Part shown: positions 54,823 to 64,000 of the stretch, in pieces | Layout of the letters: each line of letters starts with the position of its first letter | How positions within the stretch are numbered: position 1 is the first letter of the stretch | Assembly (NCBI GenBank): GCA_946965045.2 | Contig: OX337229.1 | Span: forward strand, 2,046,001 to 2,110,000 | Direction of reading: 5' to 3' | DNA from: Epithemia pelagica | Taxonomy: Eukaryota > Bacillariophyta > Bacillariophyceae > Surirellales > Surirellaceae | DNA: 64,000 bases | The notes under the pieces: generated by a model | What the model was told of the DNA's origin: nothing | Seen by the model: only the letters and a program-made list of their open reading frames with translations | Database searches by the model: none | Position numbers and translations under genes: made by a program

Positions 54823-57429
54823 ATGTCAACCTTGACGACCATCATTCTTCGACGACGACGACCACACGGTTTCGTCGGCACGAATGCTGCTGTCGTGACT
54901 GCAGGAAAAAGGGAACTGGGACAACGTTCCGTTTCGGTAAATTCTTTGTATCCAACGAATCGAGTGTTGCAATGCCGACACGGACCGTTTGGTGCACCAA
55001 CGATTTGTGCCCCATCGTTGCGTGCCTTTTCGACACAACCACAACCAGACGATGTTCGGGATCCATTCCAACGACGACGCCAACTATCTATTGGGAAATG
55101 GAGGACCTTTGCGTCGTCTCAAACAAAAGTGTCGTCCCAGGAACCGCCAGCAGTCGACACTGCCGACGCACCATCCCAGTCCAAAACATCAAAAGTCAAG
55201 AGCAAGGGTGCGAAACCGAAGCAAACTACCACTAGCACTGCGACCAAGAACCACAACAGCAAATCCAGTACAACGACATCCTTTCAGGAAACGCAACGGC
55301 AACTTCGGATTCGGCGTCACACCAAGTATTGGAAAGATCATTGGCAATTTTGCCGTCCGGCAACCACCCTGGACCATGACGACACGGACGGCCATTGTCG
55401 AACGCTCCATGCCATTCAATCCTTTTTGGATGCCATGATGCAACAGGGATGTCGTGTCAATGCCATGGTTTCGGCTGTTCGAAAACTGGAGGCACGAGCG
55501 CAATTGGCATTGGATTACAATCATTCGTATCATCCGGATCACGAGTCCGGGGAGGCACCACCCCGCCGTCGCCGCAACACCACTACCACCAAACGCAGTG
55601 CTCCCCCACTGGCCACGGCCTATTCCATGGGACCCCTCACGTTGGTGTTGTCCACCTTTCGGGACAGTCTCAAAGCCACAGAGGTGGAACAACAGCTCTT
55701 GGTGGATTTTGTCTGCTATTATACCGACACCGTGGACCAGGCCGACTCTGGGGATAACGAGGACAACGGTAACCCCCTTCCACATAATTCCCATCGCAAC
55801 ACCAAGAACACGAACAAGGACCCGACCCAAACATCCAGTACTACTTCGAACCACACTGAAACCAAGGAGGACCACAAGATGGCGGATATGCTGTGTCAAG
55901 TACAATATCGAGCCTTGTTTACCTCTCCACTCTATTGGGGCAAACCAACTGTCCAAGACTTGGAACAACGACGCCACAACTATCAAGCACTGACGGCCGC
56001 CGATCGACGGCAACAAGCCGTACGATTGGCCGTCCAATTGCGACGCTGCTTGCCTCGCGACTCGTATCTCCGTGTCGTGTGGTTGTGGCAAGGATATTTG
56101 GACGCGACGCGTCGAACGACCGTCGTCAATGGGTCGTCGTCGTCGTCGTCGTCGTCGCATCCTCCCTCGAATGGTACATCCGTATCCAGTACTAGGAGGA
56201 TGAAACTGAACCCCTTTGATCTTCCCATTCGACGATTGAACAAATTCTTGTGGCGTGCCACCGGGACACATTTTCATTGGGTGGCAACCAACGTTGCTCG
56301 GTTCCTCGAATGTACCCGAGTCCATCCTAGTCAAAGTGATTTGGAATATGAGCAAGAGGAGAAGGACCATGAAGATGAACCAGCCGAGACTTGGAATACT
56401 CCCAGTGATGATGATAGAGCGCTACTAGAGGACCTTGAAGTGACATCTGTGGAAAACGACCCGCTTGTGTTGAGTGCCCAGCAATCTTGGTTCCGTATCC
56501 GAGATGGAATGGCGAGAATTTTGCTGGATCTCGACGAACGATTGGTCCATTCCATTATGGAGCAGAAACAATATATTTTGACCAAAAGCGAAAAAGGAGA
56601 ACAAGTGGGTGCTGACAAGGACAATCCAGATTTCAGTATTGACGTGAGAAAACTTCGCCAAGAAACAAAGAAAAAGCGCAAGATTGAATACTCCCATTTC
56701 TCCTTTGACACCTTGCCGTTGGAGGAACCCCAGAAGCATCTACTTTTACCCAACACGGCACCACCCTTTTTGGTTCTGGTCGAAAATTTACCGATCGACG
56801 TGACAGAGGACGAACTTGAGAAATGGTACAGCCGCTGTGGAGACATCAAATCCATTTCCATTCACAATCAGCGACTCGATTTGGATCCAGGTCCTCTGTC
56901 GTCAGAGGAGATTCGAGAGCGCCGTCGTAAGGGTGCGCAACGCTCTGGTCGATGGACCAGACCTCGATCACCGGTCTATGGATTGATTCAATTTTCCGAT
57001 GAGTCGGGATACGCGAAAGCCACGCAGCCAGGTCTGAGTGTCTTTGGTATGATTGCGAAACGACATGATATCCGTACCATCCCGTCACATACGCGCCTTC
57101 ATACATTGTACATTGAACAATTGCATGATCCACTCTCCCAACCAGCCTTGTATCAACAGCAGCCTTTGTCATTATCGACCAGTTTGCATGCCAATGACGT
57201 GGAGGGTCACCTGCAGCAACTTTTGGATCCAGTATGGATCACCCTGACAAGCGGACAAGATGGCATTGGAGCTATAGGCTCGTGTGAAGTGAAATTCTCT
57301 TCTTTTGAAATGTCCTGGTGGGCCTACGAGAGACTTTGCACCCAGACAAACCTCTTTTGCCATGTACATTGGCTCCGCAGTCCAGAAAATTCGGAAGAAT
57401 GGTGGAAACGGGAAGTTGGATGCTTTTAG
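54823..57429 (+). CDS. Organelle-targeted RNA-binding (RRM) protein
   Basis: 868 residues from the ATG at 54823; the frame before it opens at TTG. The N-terminus is Arg/Ser-rich, lacks acidic residues and ends in LRAFSTQPQP, a typical mitochondrial presequence. A helical region follows (about 150-560) with poly-Ser and Thr/Asn-rich inserts. An RRM-like domain lies at about 645-765: RNP2-like FLVLVENLP, then DELEKWYSRCGDIKSISI and RNP1-like SPVYGLIQFSDESGYAKA. A second, weaker RRM-like fold follows at about 785-865 (CEVKFSSFEMSWWAYERL). It probably handles mitochondrial RNA. No orthologue is named. Confidence 0.7.
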   Translation: MSTLTTIILRRRRPHGFVGTNAAVVTAGKRELGQRSVSVNSLYPTNRVLQCRHGPFGAPTICAPSLRAFSTQPQPDDVRDPFQRRRQLSIGKWRTFASSQTKVSSQEPPAVDTADAPSQSKTSKVKSKGAKPKQTTTSTATKNHNSKSSTTTSFQETQRQLRIRRHTKYWKDHWQFCRPATTLDHDDTDGHCRTLHAIQSFLDAMMQQGCRVNAMVSAVRKLEARAQLALDYNHSYHPDHESGEAPPRRRRNTTTTKRSAPPLATAYSMGPLTLVLSTFRDSLKATEVEQQLLVDFVCYYTDTVDQADSGDNEDNGNPLPHNSHRNTKNTNKDPTQTSSTTSNHTETKEDHKMADMLCQVQYRALFTSPLYWGKPTVQDLEQRRHNYQALTAADRRQQAVRLAVQLRRCLPRDSYLRVVWLWQGYLDATRRTTVVNGSSSSSSSSHPPSNGTSVSSTRRMKLNPFDLPIRRLNKFLWRATGTHFHWVATNVARFLECTRVHPSQSDLEYEQEEKDHEDEPAETWNTPSDDDRALLEDLEVTSVENDPLVLSAQQSWFRIRDGMARILLDLDERLVHSIMEQKQYILTKSEKGEQVGADKDNPDFSIDVRKLRQETKKKRKIEYSHFSFDTLPLEEPQKHLLLPNTAPPFLVLVENLPIDVTEDELEKWYSRCGDIKSISIHNQRLDLDPGPLSSEEIRERRRKGAQRSGRWTRPRSPVYGLIQFSDESGYAKATQPGLSVFGMIAKRHDIRTIPSHTRLHTLYIEQLHDPLSQPALYQQQPLSLSTSLHANDVEGHLQQLLDPVWITLTSGQDGIGAIGSCEVKFSSFEMSWWAYERLCTQTNLFCHVHWLRSPENSEEWWKREVGCF

Positions 57430-57842
57430 GAAAACTGTACAAGACAATTACTCCTGTCCCTAGCCAGCCATGGAGGAAGTATGGTTCCATCATACCAGAA
57501 AGACATTTCCACCTATCTGCTTCAGGCGATGGAACAAATGTTTTCGATTGGGCCAAACTGTATCCTACCGGTAGCTACCGCAAAAGTTGGTCATTGTCAT
57601 GCTCCGGTAGAAAAGGATAGGGTCGTACTCCTACGACTATTTCAATATTCACGAAAGTATTGGATGCACTGCAGTTGTTTTTGCTTGGATAAAGTTTGTA
57701 TATGGAGCACATGATAGTTTTCGCCAGGGATTCTCTATTGGTTTGAGGAAAATTTATAATGTACTGCGTTATGGCGACCGAATCATTCTCGTCGCTTTGA
57801 AGTTGAATGCATTATTCACCAAATGGTTTGAATGTTTTTGGA
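57430..57842. other. Convergent 3' intergenic region
   Basis: About 410 bases between the RRM gene stop and the end of the P-loop gene on the other strand. Nothing is recognised. Confidence 0.45.
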
Positions 57843-58854
57843 TCAGCGGCCTTGCGAAGCAGCGGTAGAGGAATCTGCCAATGCCGGATATTCGTCCGAG
57901 AGTTGTTCAATGGCGGCTCGGAGCAATCCCATGTCCCCAAAGTCTTTTGCTACCTTCTCGATGGCTTCTGGAGGCAACCCTCTGAACTCTCGCTTCAAAA
58001 AATCTTTCATGGTGCGTCGCCAAACCGTCGTGAGTTCTGTGCCATCGTCGCATATGCCCGTATGTTCCCAACAGTTTTTGTCGTTTGGATCGTGTGGATC
58101 AGAGCTGATAGACACGGTCGCAGGTTGAATCTTGGTGCCACCATTCAACATTGCCAATTTGGCGGATTGGATACCCCCAAAAAGACAATCACTCCGTTCC
58201 CATGTGCCGCTTCGTACAATCTGCCGATTAATTCGTAAAATCGGCATGCTTTTCTGGATCCGAGAGATTGTCTTGTGCTGTGCACGAAAACTTGACGTTG
58301 TCCAAGATGATCACAGGCTTTTTGTCGAATTGCTCCTTAGGATCTGCAAGGGGAGGAACGATCTTGATCAACTTTCCTTCGTCCGCGATTTCGCTTCCAT
58401 CGCAACATTGAGTGAACTTTCCCAACTTCTGAGTCGTTGACTGATTCACAGCGATTTCCACCAAATTCCACGCCAAATCAAACTTTGTCCCTTTATAAGA
58501 AAGCATATTGCAAAGTTCTTTCATATACGTGTTTCCGTCCCAACATGGCACCCCAACATTTACAAAGATGCTTCGATTCGGATGCCACGGGGACGTCCCA
58601 CATGCGATCGAGAGAAGGGTTTGACTCTTGCCCGATCCGTGACGTCCGTACACGATAAAAACTCGACCATACCGGAGGGCTCTGCTAACTTTCTCGTAAT
58701 CTTGAAGGCATGAAATGAGACTTTTCGTCGGTTGAACCTTGTCATAGCGGAGGTCTTCTTCCACTTTTCCAAGCTGTTTACGATCCACAAAGCACTTCGC
58801 CATGTACTCCTTCCAAAGCGCTTCGGATACCGCGTTCCACATTCCGTCTACCAT
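57843..58854 (-). pseudogene. P-loop ATPase gene with two apparent one-base frameshifts
   Basis: From the ATG at 58854 the minus strand encodes a P-loop NTPase: RVFIVYGRHGSGKSQTLLSIA (Walker A GRHGSGKS) and later KPVIILDNVKF, a Walker-B-like strand. The frame ends at a TAA at about 58226-58230. A one-base shift there (AATTAATC) continues with LIGRLYEAAHGNGVIVFLG. A second one-base shift at a CCCCC/AAAAA run (58174-58183) enters the 57843 frame, GGIQSAKLAMLNGGTK, to the stop at 57843. The downstream frames read like one continuous protein. Both sites are homopolymer-like, so assembly errors are as likely as decay. Before the ATG the frame is open and codes a hydrophobic stretch (LLLLPFIRLLLLLLSLTLWLL) that could be a signal anchor if an upstream start or exon exists. 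Confidence 0.6.
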
Positions 58855-59916
58855 TAAGGCCTCCAACAACCACAATGTGAGTGACAACAGAAGCAACAAA
58901 AGTCGTATGAATGGCAGCAAGAGAAGGCGATGCGAAAACACTTCACACGTAAACCTAAAATCTACACAGTGATACTACCGTCCATATGCAGTACAACAAG
59001 CCCTATAGTTCTACAGTTTTCCTTACTGTGATTCTTCGGAGTTTAATATTATTGATTAATATTGAATACTCGTATTGAACATTCTCGATGATTCATGAGA
59101 TAATAGAGCACTTGAAGAAAATGAAAATCATCTGCCTCTTGAATTTCCTTTGAGGTGGTCGACACAAATGTTGTGTTGATACGATATCTTGATAAATAGG
59201 GGGCACGAAACAGGGGTCCTGGTAACTCGTATTAGATACACCTGAAAGAATAAATCTTCACCCCCTTTCTATTTTACTTATTTTGGGGGCATGGTTCTAC
59301 AACATTCATGAGAATTGGGAGGAGTGCGCGTTTGGAACATTCTAATCTGAGATTGGCTGTGTATTGGATATTGGATACTCAGGATATTGGGCTCTCATTC
59401 AAGCTATTCTCGAAGTTCGTCTATCCCGCGTCCCGCAATTTCTCGATACGGGTGTCATCTTACGTGCTACTCCTACATACAATATTCAGTTTGGAGCTGG
59501 ATTTGTCGTCGCATATATCTCATTTCTGATTCAGGATCAAATTCACACCCCAGAGTCTTAGATCCAGATCGTATGAGGAATGCAAATTGATCATAATGTT
59601 TCTGCAGTTTTATAACCTCTCGGTAGTGTGATTGTTTCACTCGTCTAATGTACACCGACTATTCTCCAGAGTTCCTGGTGATTTGTTGTTGATGTTCGGA
59701 TTTGGGGTGCTCAACAATCAACCAACTATCAGTCCTTCGCATTTTGACCACAATGAGAATGATGCAAGAGGGGTCAAATGAGAATTGGCATCCCTCGACC
59801 CTCACAAACAAAGCAAGCAACCATCTCATACGTTTTTTCTTGTAATACCGATCGAATCAAACATTTGATTTGCAAAGGGTTAGTACGTCGACGACAAGAA
59901 TCCGAACCACATCTAC
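58855..59916. other. AT-rich intergenic stretch
   Basis: About 1.06 kb between the P-loop gene and the HSF-type gene (divergent). Small ORFs at 59308-59590 overlap in three frames and are not supported. No RNA gene was recognised. Confidence 0.4.
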
Positions 59917-61992
59917 ATGTCACGGTTCATTCTCGAAAACTCCGAAGAAAGGCCGCATCTTATGTTTGGACCGTGCTCGTCTGAAACGTTGATGGCCACA
60001 AAACCAAAACACGACATGTGCAGATGTGATAAAGACCGCATGATCAACACTGAAAGTTACTCCGAAGCCCCGGAAGCCATAATCCAAAGGCAAAGACAAC
60101 ACCACCATCAATATAAAAGTCATCCACAACGCTATCAGCTTGTGGATGCACTGGAATCCCTGGAGAACGTAGCGCCGCTGCATATGTTTCATGACAACAA
60201 CGGGAATATTTGGAATCAAGAGGGCAACAACAGCAACCAAGCAAGACAGCTCCATCATCAACCAAACAACAACAACAATACCGGGTTGTCGAGGGAACAT
60301 CCTGATGATGATACCAAAATGCCTGCCGTCGCAACAATGGAGATAACAAACGCCCTTGGCCACGGCATTCTTCCGACAAGTGGTACAATGGCGGCCATGC
60401 AGGGTGCCAGTGAAACAGCCTCTCCTACCAATGGCAATGCCAAGAACCATGGAAGTACTCGGGCCGGGGCAACGAAGCGCAAGCGAGGCAGCAAGAGCAA
60501 CAGCAGCTCATCCAAAGACCCCAATTCAACCGAAAAGGGGCACAAGAGAAGTTATGTGGAGCACCACTACCACGATCACTCACAGGAACTGGAAGAGACC
60601 CAAGAGGATAAAGCTGCGACCAAAAGCCGAGGAGGAATCACAACCCCGTTTCCCATGCAGCTGTATGATATGCTCCAGCATGCTGATACAAGGGGCTTTA
60701 ACAACATTGTGAGCTGGCAGAGTCACGGACGTGCCTTCCTTGTGCACCAACCACAGCGATTCGTCAAGGAAGTCATGCCACTCTTCTTTCGTCAAACTCG
60801 CATGTCCTCCTTTCAGCGTCAGTTGAGTTTATATGGTTTCTTGAGGCTTTCACGAAAGGGCCCGGATCATGGCGCCTACTACCACGAACTGTTTCTGCGT
60901 GGACTCCCACACCTTTGTCGCCGCATGCAACGAACCCGAGTCAAGGGCTACTGGGTGCGCCAGTCTTCCTCCCCTGATACAGAACCGGATTTTGCTTCCA
61001 TGGCCGTAGTAGGAGCACCGGCAAAGTTTGATCCCTCCAATCTTGCCATGACGGGCATGCCACCACAGCCTCGCTCCGCTCCTACCATGCCCACGGTTCC
61101 TCCAGCTGCGTCCTCCGCTACCAGTGCCACTGTGCCCAGTGCAAGCGCAACAAGTGCGACTGCTCCTTCTTCGGTTCCCAACCTGAACAGTTCTTTTTCG
61201 TGGTTGGTGGGACAAAGTGGTAACAATAATCCAAACAACAACTCCAATAGTGAGAAGGTGGAGTCTTCATTGTCTGCGTCTCAAGTGGGAGACTTCCCAC
61301 CAACGGGCTTTATGGGTACGTCTTCGCAGCTCTCCTCTGCCATTCTTCAAAACAGGGTTCGTGTTCCTCCCATTCTCGGGCAGCCCCTTCCACAACCGGG
61401 AGTCTCGTCCTTACTTCCCGGAGCTGGTACTCCTGGAGGAAGTCCACTCCTTCCACACCTCGGTGGCGCAGCTCCGCAACTGGCGCAGGCCGCCGCAGCG
61501 CAAATAGCCGTGGCACAACTCGCCGCCGCACAACAAGCATCCGTCGCTGCCGCCGCTGCTGCTGCCGCCGCCGCTACGGCACCGGCTCCAAACTCGACGG
61601 GTACTGGGAATAGTGGTAGATTTGATCTTTTGCATATGAATCAACCACAGCCATTGAGTTCTCCCCTGTCAGAAGCACCATCACCGGTAGCATCGCCACA
61701 GAATGTGGAGCCTACGGATTCACAATCACCACAACCGTACGCGGTTGCTGCCAATCACACTAGTAGCAGCGAAGATCGACTCATGGCCATGTCGGCGGGG
61801 GAAGTCAATGACATGGTTGCCTTTCTTTCCGATGTGGATCTCTCGGGTGACGAGAATTCCGTGGGGGAAAGTTTTGAGGAAGAAGCCAAGATTGCCATGG
61901 TGGGATCCATCCAACCCTCAACAAACAACAACAACACCACGAGTGGAAATCCTAGTTTCCGACAAACCAAACGTAGAAAATCAGACGGGTGA
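59917..61992 (+). CDS. HSF-type transcription factor
   Basis: 691 residues from the ATG at 59917. The DNA-binding domain lies at about residues 242-348: FPMQLYDMLQHAD, IVSWQSHGRAFLVHQPQRFV, PLFFRQTRMSSFQRQLSLYGF, then the wing ending RTRVKGYWVRQ. This is the winged-helix heat-shock-factor fold; SSFQRQLSLYGF is the recognition-helix signature shared by the large diatom HSF family. Flanking regions are low complexity: His/Asn/Gln-rich before, and Ser/Ala/Thr/Pro-rich with a poly-Ala run after (about 520-560). The C-terminus has an acidic segment (AFLSDVDLSGDENSVGESFEEE), a candidate activation region, and a final basic patch TKRRKSDG. No clear trimerising coiled coil is seen. Diatom HSFs often act outside heat shock, so the target genes are unknown. 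Confidence 0.93.
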   Translation: MSRFILENSEERPHLMFGPCSSETLMATKPKHDMCRCDKDRMINTESYSEAPEAIIQRQRQHHHQYKSHPQRYQLVDALESLENVAPLHMFHDNNGNIWNQEGNNSNQARQLHHQPNNNNNTGLSREHPDDDTKMPAVATMEITNALGHGILPTSGTMAAMQGASETASPTNGNAKNHGSTRAGATKRKRGSKSNSSSSKDPNSTEKGHKRSYVEHHYHDHSQELEETQEDKAATKSRGGITTPFPMQLYDMLQHADTRGFNNIVSWQSHGRAFLVHQPQRFVKEVMPLFFRQTRMSSFQRQLSLYGFLRLSRKGPDHGAYYHELFLRGLPHLCRRMQRTRVKGYWVRQSSSPDTEPDFASMAVVGAPAKFDPSNLAMTGMPPQPRSAPTMPTVPPAASSATSATVPSASATSATAPSSVPNLNSSFSWLVGQSGNNNPNNNSNSEKVESSLSASQVGDFPPTGFMGTSSQLSSAILQNRVRVPPILGQPLPQPGVSSLLPGAGTPGGSPLLPHLGGAAPQLAQAAAAQIAVAQLAAAQQASVAAAAAAAAAATAPAPNSTGTGNSGRFDLLHMNQPQPLSSPLSEAPSPVASPQNVEPTDSQSPQPYAVAANHTSSSEDRLMAMSAGEVNDMVAFLSDVDLSGDENSVGESFEEEAKIAMVGSIQPSTNNNNTTSGNPSFRQTKRRKSDG

Positions 61993-62389
61993 ACATCCTG
62001 TGAGACGAGTCGGAGAGAATATTCGAAATCCATGAACATAGTACAAACATTTTCAGATCGCTCAAACCTTTTTGTCGCCGTACCGGGTGCCTATAGAGCT
62101 ACCTAGGTAGTCTTTCACATTGTGTGGAGAATGTCGAGAAACCTTCTTACTTCTTACAACTTCCATCGCTCTGATTCAATGCAGAGAGGCGATCGCTCAA
62201 GAAATCACACACACAAGAGTAAGAGTTAAGAGTTCCCTCTTGCATGGAATTGAACGGGGAAATCGGAAGCTGTTCCTTACATGCTTACGTCACAAATTAC
62301 TCCTCAGAGCGATGGAACGCCATTATTTAAACAATTTTTGAGCCGTAACATCTTCCGAATACTAAGAAAGTGGTGTGAAGCGTGTGTCG
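61993..62389. other. Intergenic stretch, promoter of the GST-like gene
   Basis: About 400 bases between same-strand genes. It contains a small ORF at 62120-62341 with no motif. Nothing else is visible. Confidence 0.4.
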
Positions 62390-63409
62390 ATGACATCCCA
62401 CTTGGCAATGCGTGGGAGGTTGAAGGTAGTCCAAGTACTGAGTAAACATCTCATGTTGTTGTGGACGTTCTACATCTTGGCGATTGTCCGTCTTTCATCA
62501 ACAATCGACGAACTTGGAGAGCAAGTAGTGCAAAGTAGCAACAGCAGTAGTATGCAAACAGCCAATCAACCCGCCATCAAGCTCACGTACTTTAATGATT
62601 CAAAGGGGAGGAATGAGCTGACTCGTCTCATTTTCGCCGTCGGAAATGTACCCTATCACGACGAGTTGATCCCAGCCAAAGAATATCGTGAGTTGCGCAG
62701 CCAGAATGCGATTCCCTGGGGACAATTGCCAACTTTGACCTTGAGAGTAACAAATAATGAAGGAAAAGAAGAAGAGGAAGTTCATGGTCAATCCTGTTCG
62801 ATTGCTCGCTACGCGGCCAAACTAGCCAAGATCTACCCCGAGGAATCTTCGATGGATGCCCTTCGCACGGATGCAGTCGTGGATTCATGGCGTGATTTGT
62901 TGGATTTGTTCTATGATACTGTGTTCAAACGAAGTGTCATTGGTGGCAACTTACAAATGTTTCCTCGTCTCCCATCGGAACGAGCAGGTCGACTCCAAGC
63001 ATTTCTTGAGACCGAATTACGGCAGACCTTGGAACGATATGAACGTCTATTGAGTAAAAACACTGGTGGTCAAGTGTGTCGTGAAAGTGCGATTCCATTT
63101 CCTAGTTGGGCCGATTTGGCCATTTTCGATGTCGTCAAGACCATGGAGGGACCACTCACAACAAGTCAATTCCAAAGCGTTATGGAAGGAAAACCGACAC
63201 TTACCAAACTTGTGGATCGTATTGATAGTATGGAGGCCATTCAACAACACTTGAAGAAGTATCCCTACAAGGATTTGTCGTTCTTATTTGCCGTCGTGCC
63301 GTGGTGGAAACGATTGCTGCATGCCGTACTGTTTCCCGTTTTGGAATGTTTCTACGGAGTCAAAACATTGCTCGCCCACTATGAGGCTAAGAAGAAAAAT
63401 AAGAACTGA
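62390..63409 (+). CDS. GST-like protein with signal sequence and hydrophobic C-terminus
   Basis: 339 residues from the ATG at 62390 (the frame opens at a GTG upstream). A basic start and hydrophobic segment (LMLLWTFYILAIVRLSS) form a signal peptide or anchor. Residues about 60-150 are a thioredoxin-like GST N-domain: KLTYFNDSKGRNELTRLIFAVG, then IPWGQLPTLTL with the cis-Pro, and HGQSCSIARYAAK in place of the usual ES.AI..YLA. The helical C-domain (about 160-290) ends GKPTLTKLVDRIDSM, as in sigma-class GSTs. A tail of about 45 residues holds another hydrophobic stretch (FLFAVVPWWKRLLHAVLFPVLECFYG). The Tyr near the N-terminus could activate glutathione as in sigma GSTs. A membrane-associated secretory-pathway enzyme is the likely picture. 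Confidence 0.78.
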   Translation: MTSHLAMRGRLKVVQVLSKHLMLLWTFYILAIVRLSSTIDELGEQVVQSSNSSSMQTANQPAIKLTYFNDSKGRNELTRLIFAVGNVPYHDELIPAKEYRELRSQNAIPWGQLPTLTLRVTNNEGKEEEEVHGQSCSIARYAAKLAKIYPEESSMDALRTDAVVDSWRDLLDLFYDTVFKRSVIGGNLQMFPRLPSERAGRLQAFLETELRQTLERYERLLSKNTGGQVCRESAIPFPSWADLAIFDVVKTMEGPLTTSQFQSVMEGKPTLTKLVDRIDSMEAIQQHLKKYPYKDLSFLFAVVPWWKRLLHAVLFPVLECFYGVKTLLAHYEAKKKNKN

Positions 63410-64000
63410 ATCGCTTGTCATATACAATGCGTTTCGTGCAGATTTCTGCCATCCAAAGCCACTCTCTGGAGTGGTTGTTGTGTTGAAGATGAGACATGCT
63501 TCGACTACTGCACTGCAAACAACCAATTAGAACCCCGTATGGTATAGGAGCTAATAATACCACCATAAGAAGACGCCCACGTCTAGGTCATGAGAAAAGC
63601 TGGTGTCGTCAGGATCATATAGCTTTTTATCTCATAGATTTTTCCATTTGCCTCGGACTGCACGGCAAGAAACAAAGTCGTTTATTTCAGACCCATCAAC
63701 ACTTCAAATCGTACGTAATCATCATTCTAGCGGAACTGATGTACGCTACTTGTGTAATGGCAACTCACGTATCGACAAGGCTATGAGCATGAGGAACTTT
63801 TGCCTCTCTCACAACAACAAAGGCGGTACTCTAGGATTACTAGAGGAGTATATAAACTTCGTTCTGTGCGCTTCGGGAGAGATAGAGAGGGTAGACTTCA
63901 CGTCCGTCCTTCGTCGCGCGGAGGCACATCCAAACACCAAGTGAGCACAATTGGGATCATCATCTGTGACGTTCAGACAATGATGACCACGACGGAACCA
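63410..64000. other. Right edge, nothing recognised
   Basis: About 590 bases. ORFs at 63496-63786 and 63603-63944 have no motif. Two GTGACGTTCAG/TGATGATGATC-type words near 63960-63975 suggest a promoter for a gene beyond the edge, but this is weak. Confidence 0.3.

Noticed and set aside
55189-56370. A 393-codon minus-strand ORF opposite the RRM protein
   Set aside because: It has no recognisable domain and lies opposite a frame with a presequence and RRM signatures.
1-64000. tRNA, rRNA and CRISPR features
   Set aside because: No T-loop/anticodon pairs, rRNA segments or spaced direct repeats were recognised by eye; short tRNAs could be missed without a covariance-model search.

Overview
The window looks like nuclear DNA of a diatom, or a close stramenopile relative. 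The evidence is intron-poor genes packed on both strands, very short GT-AG introns (64, 64, 85 and 113 nt), a heat-shock-factor-type regulator, bipartite plastid-type presequences, and Ty1/copia elements of the kind that dominate diatom genomes. Nothing bacterial or organellar was recognised. The species cannot be named from the sequence. Several conceptual ORFs only open at TTG or GTG; I moved those starts to the first plausible ATG.

Layout. 1-98: the start of a gene running off the left edge. 971-2654: two arrays of a 10-bp unit with alternating orientation, enclosing a RAP-domain fragment and a possible coding tail. 3718-7530: four ordinary genes (PET100-like COX assembly factor, mitochondrial-carrier protein, DUF2039/C9orf85-like zinc protein, plastid-targeted Rdx/SelW-like protein). 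7745-23749: a nest of two LTR retrotransposons. 23916-26066: three-exon Spinster-like MFS transporter. 26664-43333: the complete midasin gene (MDN1/REA1), about 5,513 codons in three exons. 43730-64000: TPR protein, RTF2-like protein, two proline/serine-rich proteins sharing a C-terminal motif, a cysteine-containing conserved-looking protein, an organellar RRM protein, a frameshifted P-loop ATPase, an HSF-type factor and a secretory GST-like protein.

The nest. The outer copia element lies on the minus strand (LTRs 7750-8137 and 23357-23744, target duplication TAAGG). Its single gag-pol frame was split at the RT active-site region by a second copia element on the plus strand (LTRs 9122-9905 and 16130-16913, target duplication GTTGA). 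Removing the inner element and one GTTGA restores a frame of exactly 2,321 codons. Both LTR pairs look identical by eye, so both insertions appear recent.

The strongest observations for follow-up are: the outer element's long gag-protease spacer with hydrophobic segments, its ATG-less open extension upstream of gag and its AG...CT LTR ends; the 10-bp alternating arrays; the repeated C-terminal motif shared by two neighbouring proline/serine-rich genes; and a cysteine-patterned protein that may be a distant IscU/NifU-fold member. The host genes are mostly housekeeping (ribosome assembly, respiratory-chain assembly, RNA handling, transport) and form no obvious operon or pathway.
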